NCBI RefSeq assembly: GCF_005222915.1
Contig: NZ_STFX01000006.1
Span: forward strand, 124,001 to 188,000
DNA: 64,000 bases
Direction: 5' to 3'
Origin: Rhizobium sp. FKL33
GTDB taxonomy: Bacteria > Pseudomonadota > Alphaproteobacteria > Rhizobiales > Rhizobiaceae
This document shows positions 61,790-64,000 of the stretch, in pieces (the stretch's first letter is position 1; each line of letters opens with the position of its first letter). The notes beneath the pieces are model-generated. The model was given only the letters and a program-made list of their open reading frames with translations, did no database searches and was not told the origin of the DNA. The translations under genes were made by a program, and so were the position numbers.

Positions 61790-62757
61790 GCCTCGATATC
61801 CTCGCTTACGCCGCCTTCTTTCTGACGATGGCTCTGACCTATGCGGTCATCTGCCTCGGGCTAAATGTCCAATGGGGCATGACCGGTCTCTTCAATGTCG
61901 GCGTCGCCGCTTTCGTGGCGGTCGGCGCCTATACATCGGCCATTCTGACGACGCCCGACGCTCCCGACCGGCTGGGCGGCTTCGGCCTGCCGATCGTGGT
62001 GGGCTGGCTGGGGGCCGCCATTCTTTCGGGCCTTTTGTCCTGGGGCGTCGGGGCGCTAACGATCCGCCTGCGCGCCGATTATCTCGCCATCGCCACCTTC
62101 GGCGTGGCGGTGACGATGCAGCTCGCCATGCTCAATCTACAGCCGGTCACCGGCGGCGCCTTCGGCATCGGCTTCATTCCCCGCCCCTTCGGCGTTTGGC
62201 AGGAAAATGCCGCATTGTTCAGCTTCTCCAATCTCGGCGTCATGGCCGTCGTCGTTCTCTGCCTCTATCTCGGCCTGGAGCATCTGGCGAAAAGCCCCTG
62301 GGGCCGCGTGCTCCGCGCCGTGCGCGAGGATGAAACGGCGGCGCAGGCGCTCGGCAAGCGGCCGATCCGCTTCCGCCTGCAAGCCTTTACCCTCGGCGGC
62401 GCGATCATGGGGCTCGCCGGAGCCTGCCAGGCGCATTTCATCGGCTTTATCGCGCCGGACAATTACATGCCGATCCTCACCTTCCAGGTCTGGGCCATGC
62501 TGATCGTCGGCGGCTCCGGCAACAACAAGGGCGCGATTGCAGGCGCCATCCTTGTCTGGGGTCTTTGGGCGCTCACCGCATCCGCCGTCTCGAGTTTCGT
62601 TCCGCCCGACCAGCAAGCGCGCGCCGCCTCTCTGCAAATCGTCGCGATCGGCGTCGGGCTCTGCCTGATGCTGCTCTGGCGCCCTCGCGGCCTGTTCGGA
62701 GAGGTCAGCCCGCTGAGCCGCCTCAAATCCGCCCGCGCCGTAAAAAACAAGGACTGA
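61786..62757 (+). CDS. Branched-chain amino-acid-type ABC permease (LivM type)
   Basis: A 323-residue membrane protein with about eight to ten helices: [58 protein letters not shown], the coupling stretch [43 protein letters not shown] and the [11 protein letters not shown] ending. ATG 61786 is chosen; the frame is open upstream to 61672. It follows the LivH-type permease and precedes the reductase by 4 bases. Confidence 0.92.
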   Translation: MSLDILAYAAFFLTMALTYAVICLGLNVQWGMTGLFNVGVAAFVAVGAYTSAILTTPDAPDRLGGFGLPIVVGWLGAAILSGLLSWGVGALTIRLRADYLAIATFGVAVTMQLAMLNLQPVTGGAFGIGFIPRPFGVWQENAALFSFSNLGVMAVVVLCLYLGLEHLAKSPWGRVLRAVREDETAAQALGKRPIRFRLQAFTLGGAIMGLAGACQAHFIGFIAPDNYMPILTFQVWAMLIVGGSGNNKGAIAGAILVWGLWALTASAVSSFVPPDQQARAASLQIVAIGVGLCLMLLWRPRGLFGEVSPLSRLKSARAVKNKD

Positions 62758-62761
62758 CAAC

Positions 62762-64000
62762 ATGACCGCCCGCCCCGACCGTATCCGCCTCACCCCCGAT
62801 CTCGAGGTCAGCCGCCTCGTCTGCGGTCTATGGCAGGTCGCCGACATCGAGAAGAATGGCGAGACCATCGATCCGGAAACCGGCGCCGACGCGCTGGCCG
62901 CCTATGCGAAAGCGGGCTTCGACACATTCGACATGGCCGATCATTACGGCTCTGCCGAAATCATCACCGGCCGGCTGCTGGCCCGCTTCGAGGGCGCCGA
63001 CAGACCGCGCGCCTTCACCAAATGGTGCCCGGAGCCAGGCCCGATGAGCCGTGACATCGTGCGGCGCGGCGTCGAAGAGCGGCTGCAGCGGCTGAACGTC
63101 TCCAAGATCGACCTTCTGCAATTTCACTGGTGGACATTCGAGCATCCGGCCTGGCTCGACGCCCTGCATGAAATGCAGGCGATGAAGGACGAGGGTCTCA
63201 TCGGCGCGCTCGGTCTCACCAATGTCGACGCGGCGCATCTGGCGCTGGCCTTGGCTGATGGCATCGAGATCGTCAGCAATCAGGTGTCGTTCTCGCTCAT
63301 CGATCGGCGCGCGGCAGGCGATCTCTCCCGCGTCTGCGCCCGATCCGGCGTCAAGCTTCTCGCCTATGGCACGCTCTGCGGCGGTTTCCTGTCGGAAAAA
63401 TGGCTTGGCCAGCCCGAGCCGGCGGAGATCGCAGACTGGAGCCGGTCGAAATACAAGCGTTTCATCGACGCCGCCGGCGGCTGGGAGCCCTATCAGGCCA
63501 TCCTCCGCGCCGCCTCAAACATCGCCCGCAAGCACAACGTCTCGCTTTCCAATGTCGCGAGCCGCTGGGTCCTAGAGCATCAGGCCGTCGCGGCCACCAT
63601 CATCGGCGCGCGTCTCGGCGAGAGCGAGCATCGCGACGACAATCTGAATGTCTTCCGCTTCGCGCTCGACGCTGACGACCATGCCGCGCTGGATGCGGCT
63701 TTCGGTGAGACCACGCCCATTCCCGGCGATTGCGGCGACGAATATCGCAAGCCGCCATTCCTCACGGCGTCCGGCGACCTCAGCCATCATCTGGATGCAA
63801 TCCCTTCGGTCTATCAGGCCGTTCCCGTGCCGGGACGTCCTGATCGTCTCAGGGTATCCTCGGGCAGCGTCTGGGAGCCGATCGCCGGCTATAGCCGCGC
63901 GGTCCGCGTCGGCGACCGCATCCTTGTCTCCGGCACCACCGCAACCCATGGCGCGAACCGCTGCGTCGCCCCGGGAGACCCCGGCGCGCAGGCGACCTAT
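62762..64000 (+). CDS. Aldo/keto reductase fused to RidA-like domain, 3' truncated
   Basis: Open from ATG 62762 to the window end (413 codons, no stop). Residues 1-325 are an aldo/keto reductase with Asp in TFDMADHYG, Tyr nearby, Lys in AFTKWCPEP and His in LQFHWWTFE. After a linker ending [15 protein letters not shown], the segment [30 protein letters not shown] matches the opening of RidA/YjgF (imine/enamine deaminase) proteins. The C-terminal part of that domain, with its substrate Arg, is outside. It is the fifth gene of the livG-type operon, 4 bases after the permease. A fused reductase-deaminase suggests handling of an imine or amide intermediate. Confidence 0.88.
   Translation, partial: MTARPDRIRLTPDLEVSRLVCGLWQVADIEKNGETIDPETGADALAAYAKAGFDTFDMADHYGSAEIITGRLLARFEGADRPRAFTKWCPEPGPMSRDIVRRGVEERLQRLNVSKIDLLQFHWWTFEHPAWLDALHEMQAMKDEGLIGALGLTNVDAAHLALALADGIEIVSNQVSFSLIDRRAAGDLSRVCARSGVKLLAYGTLCGGFLSEKWLGQPEPAEIADWSRSKYKRFIDAAGGWEPYQAILRAASNIARKHNVSLSNVASRWVLEHQAVAATIIGARLGESEHRDDNLNVFRFALDADDHAALDAAFGETTPIPGDCGDEYRKPPFLTASGDLSHHLDAIPSVYQAVPVPGRPDRLRVSSGSVWEPIAGYSRAVRVGDRILVSGTTATHGANRCVAPGDPGAQATY

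Noticed and set aside
1-64000. Transposases, phage genes, CRISPR arrays, rRNA or tRNA genes
   Set aside because: I found no terminal inverted repeats with a transposase, no regularly spaced repeats and no tRNA-like cloverleaf; gene content and base composition look uniform.

Overview
The window is GC-rich, densely coded alphaproteobacterial DNA, most likely from the Hyphomicrobiales (Rhizobiales, Rhizobiaceae-like). The reasons are many ABC importers, many single-component regulators (GntR/FCD, LysR, AraC, TetR, DeoR), strong GC3 bias, a rhizobial-type intergenic palindrome at 3453-3493, and gene sets typical of rhizobial catabolic chromosome arms or chromids. I see no rRNA, tRNA, CRISPR array, transposase, phage gene or replication origin. 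The species cannot be named from sequence reading alone.

0-10 kb is a sugar and sugar-acid region. It holds the end of a ribose/fructose-type ABC importer (binding protein cut by the window edge, permease, single-domain ATPase), a DeoR regulator, a leftward operon (FadR-type GntR, SDR, MocA-type oxidoreductase, TIM-barrel epimerase, alpha/beta hydrolase, RPE-like epimerase), and a divergent mannonate dehydratase (uxuA). Three TGGNCCA sites lie between the GntR gene and uxuA.

10-25.5 kb is a polyamine region. It has a TetR/amidohydrolase/DUF3237 operon divergent from potABCD-agmatine deiminase-amidase. A bidirectional terminator follows, then a converging operon of gamma-glutamylputrescine synthetase, gamma-glutamylputrescine oxidase, class I amidotransferase and succinate-semialdehyde-type dehydrogenase. 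A GntR regulator sits beside two TGATC palindromes. Together these can import polyamine or agmatine and degrade it through putrescine to GABA and succinate.

25.4-38 kb is rich in regulators: two AraC proteins, then isochorismatase-family hydrolase / XapX / amidohydrolase / DoxX / exported chloroperoxidase-like hydrolase / DUF1275, a winged-helix NB-ARC regulator lacking its usual C-terminus, a third AraC, a VOC ring-cleaving dioxygenase with divergent LysR, an AraC-like sensor without a DNA-binding domain, and a BetI-like TetR.

38.2-50.5 kb is one long rightward array: trimethylamine-dehydrogenase-like flavoprotein, MFS transporter, CocE/NonD hydrolase, complete dipeptide-type ABC importer (two permeases, two ATPases, binding protein) and an MttB-family methyltransferase. 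This is the best candidate for an undescribed catabolic system, probably for an N-methylated (betaine-like) compound or a conjugate of one.

50.7-55.8 kb carries a DabA/DabB inorganic-carbon uptake pair with a divergent LysR regulator. 55.9-64 kb is a branched-chain-amino-acid-type ABC system on two divergent operons, accompanied by a GntR regulator, a TIGR04076 protein, and two aldo/keto reductases. The second reductase continues into a RidA-like domain and is cut by the window end.
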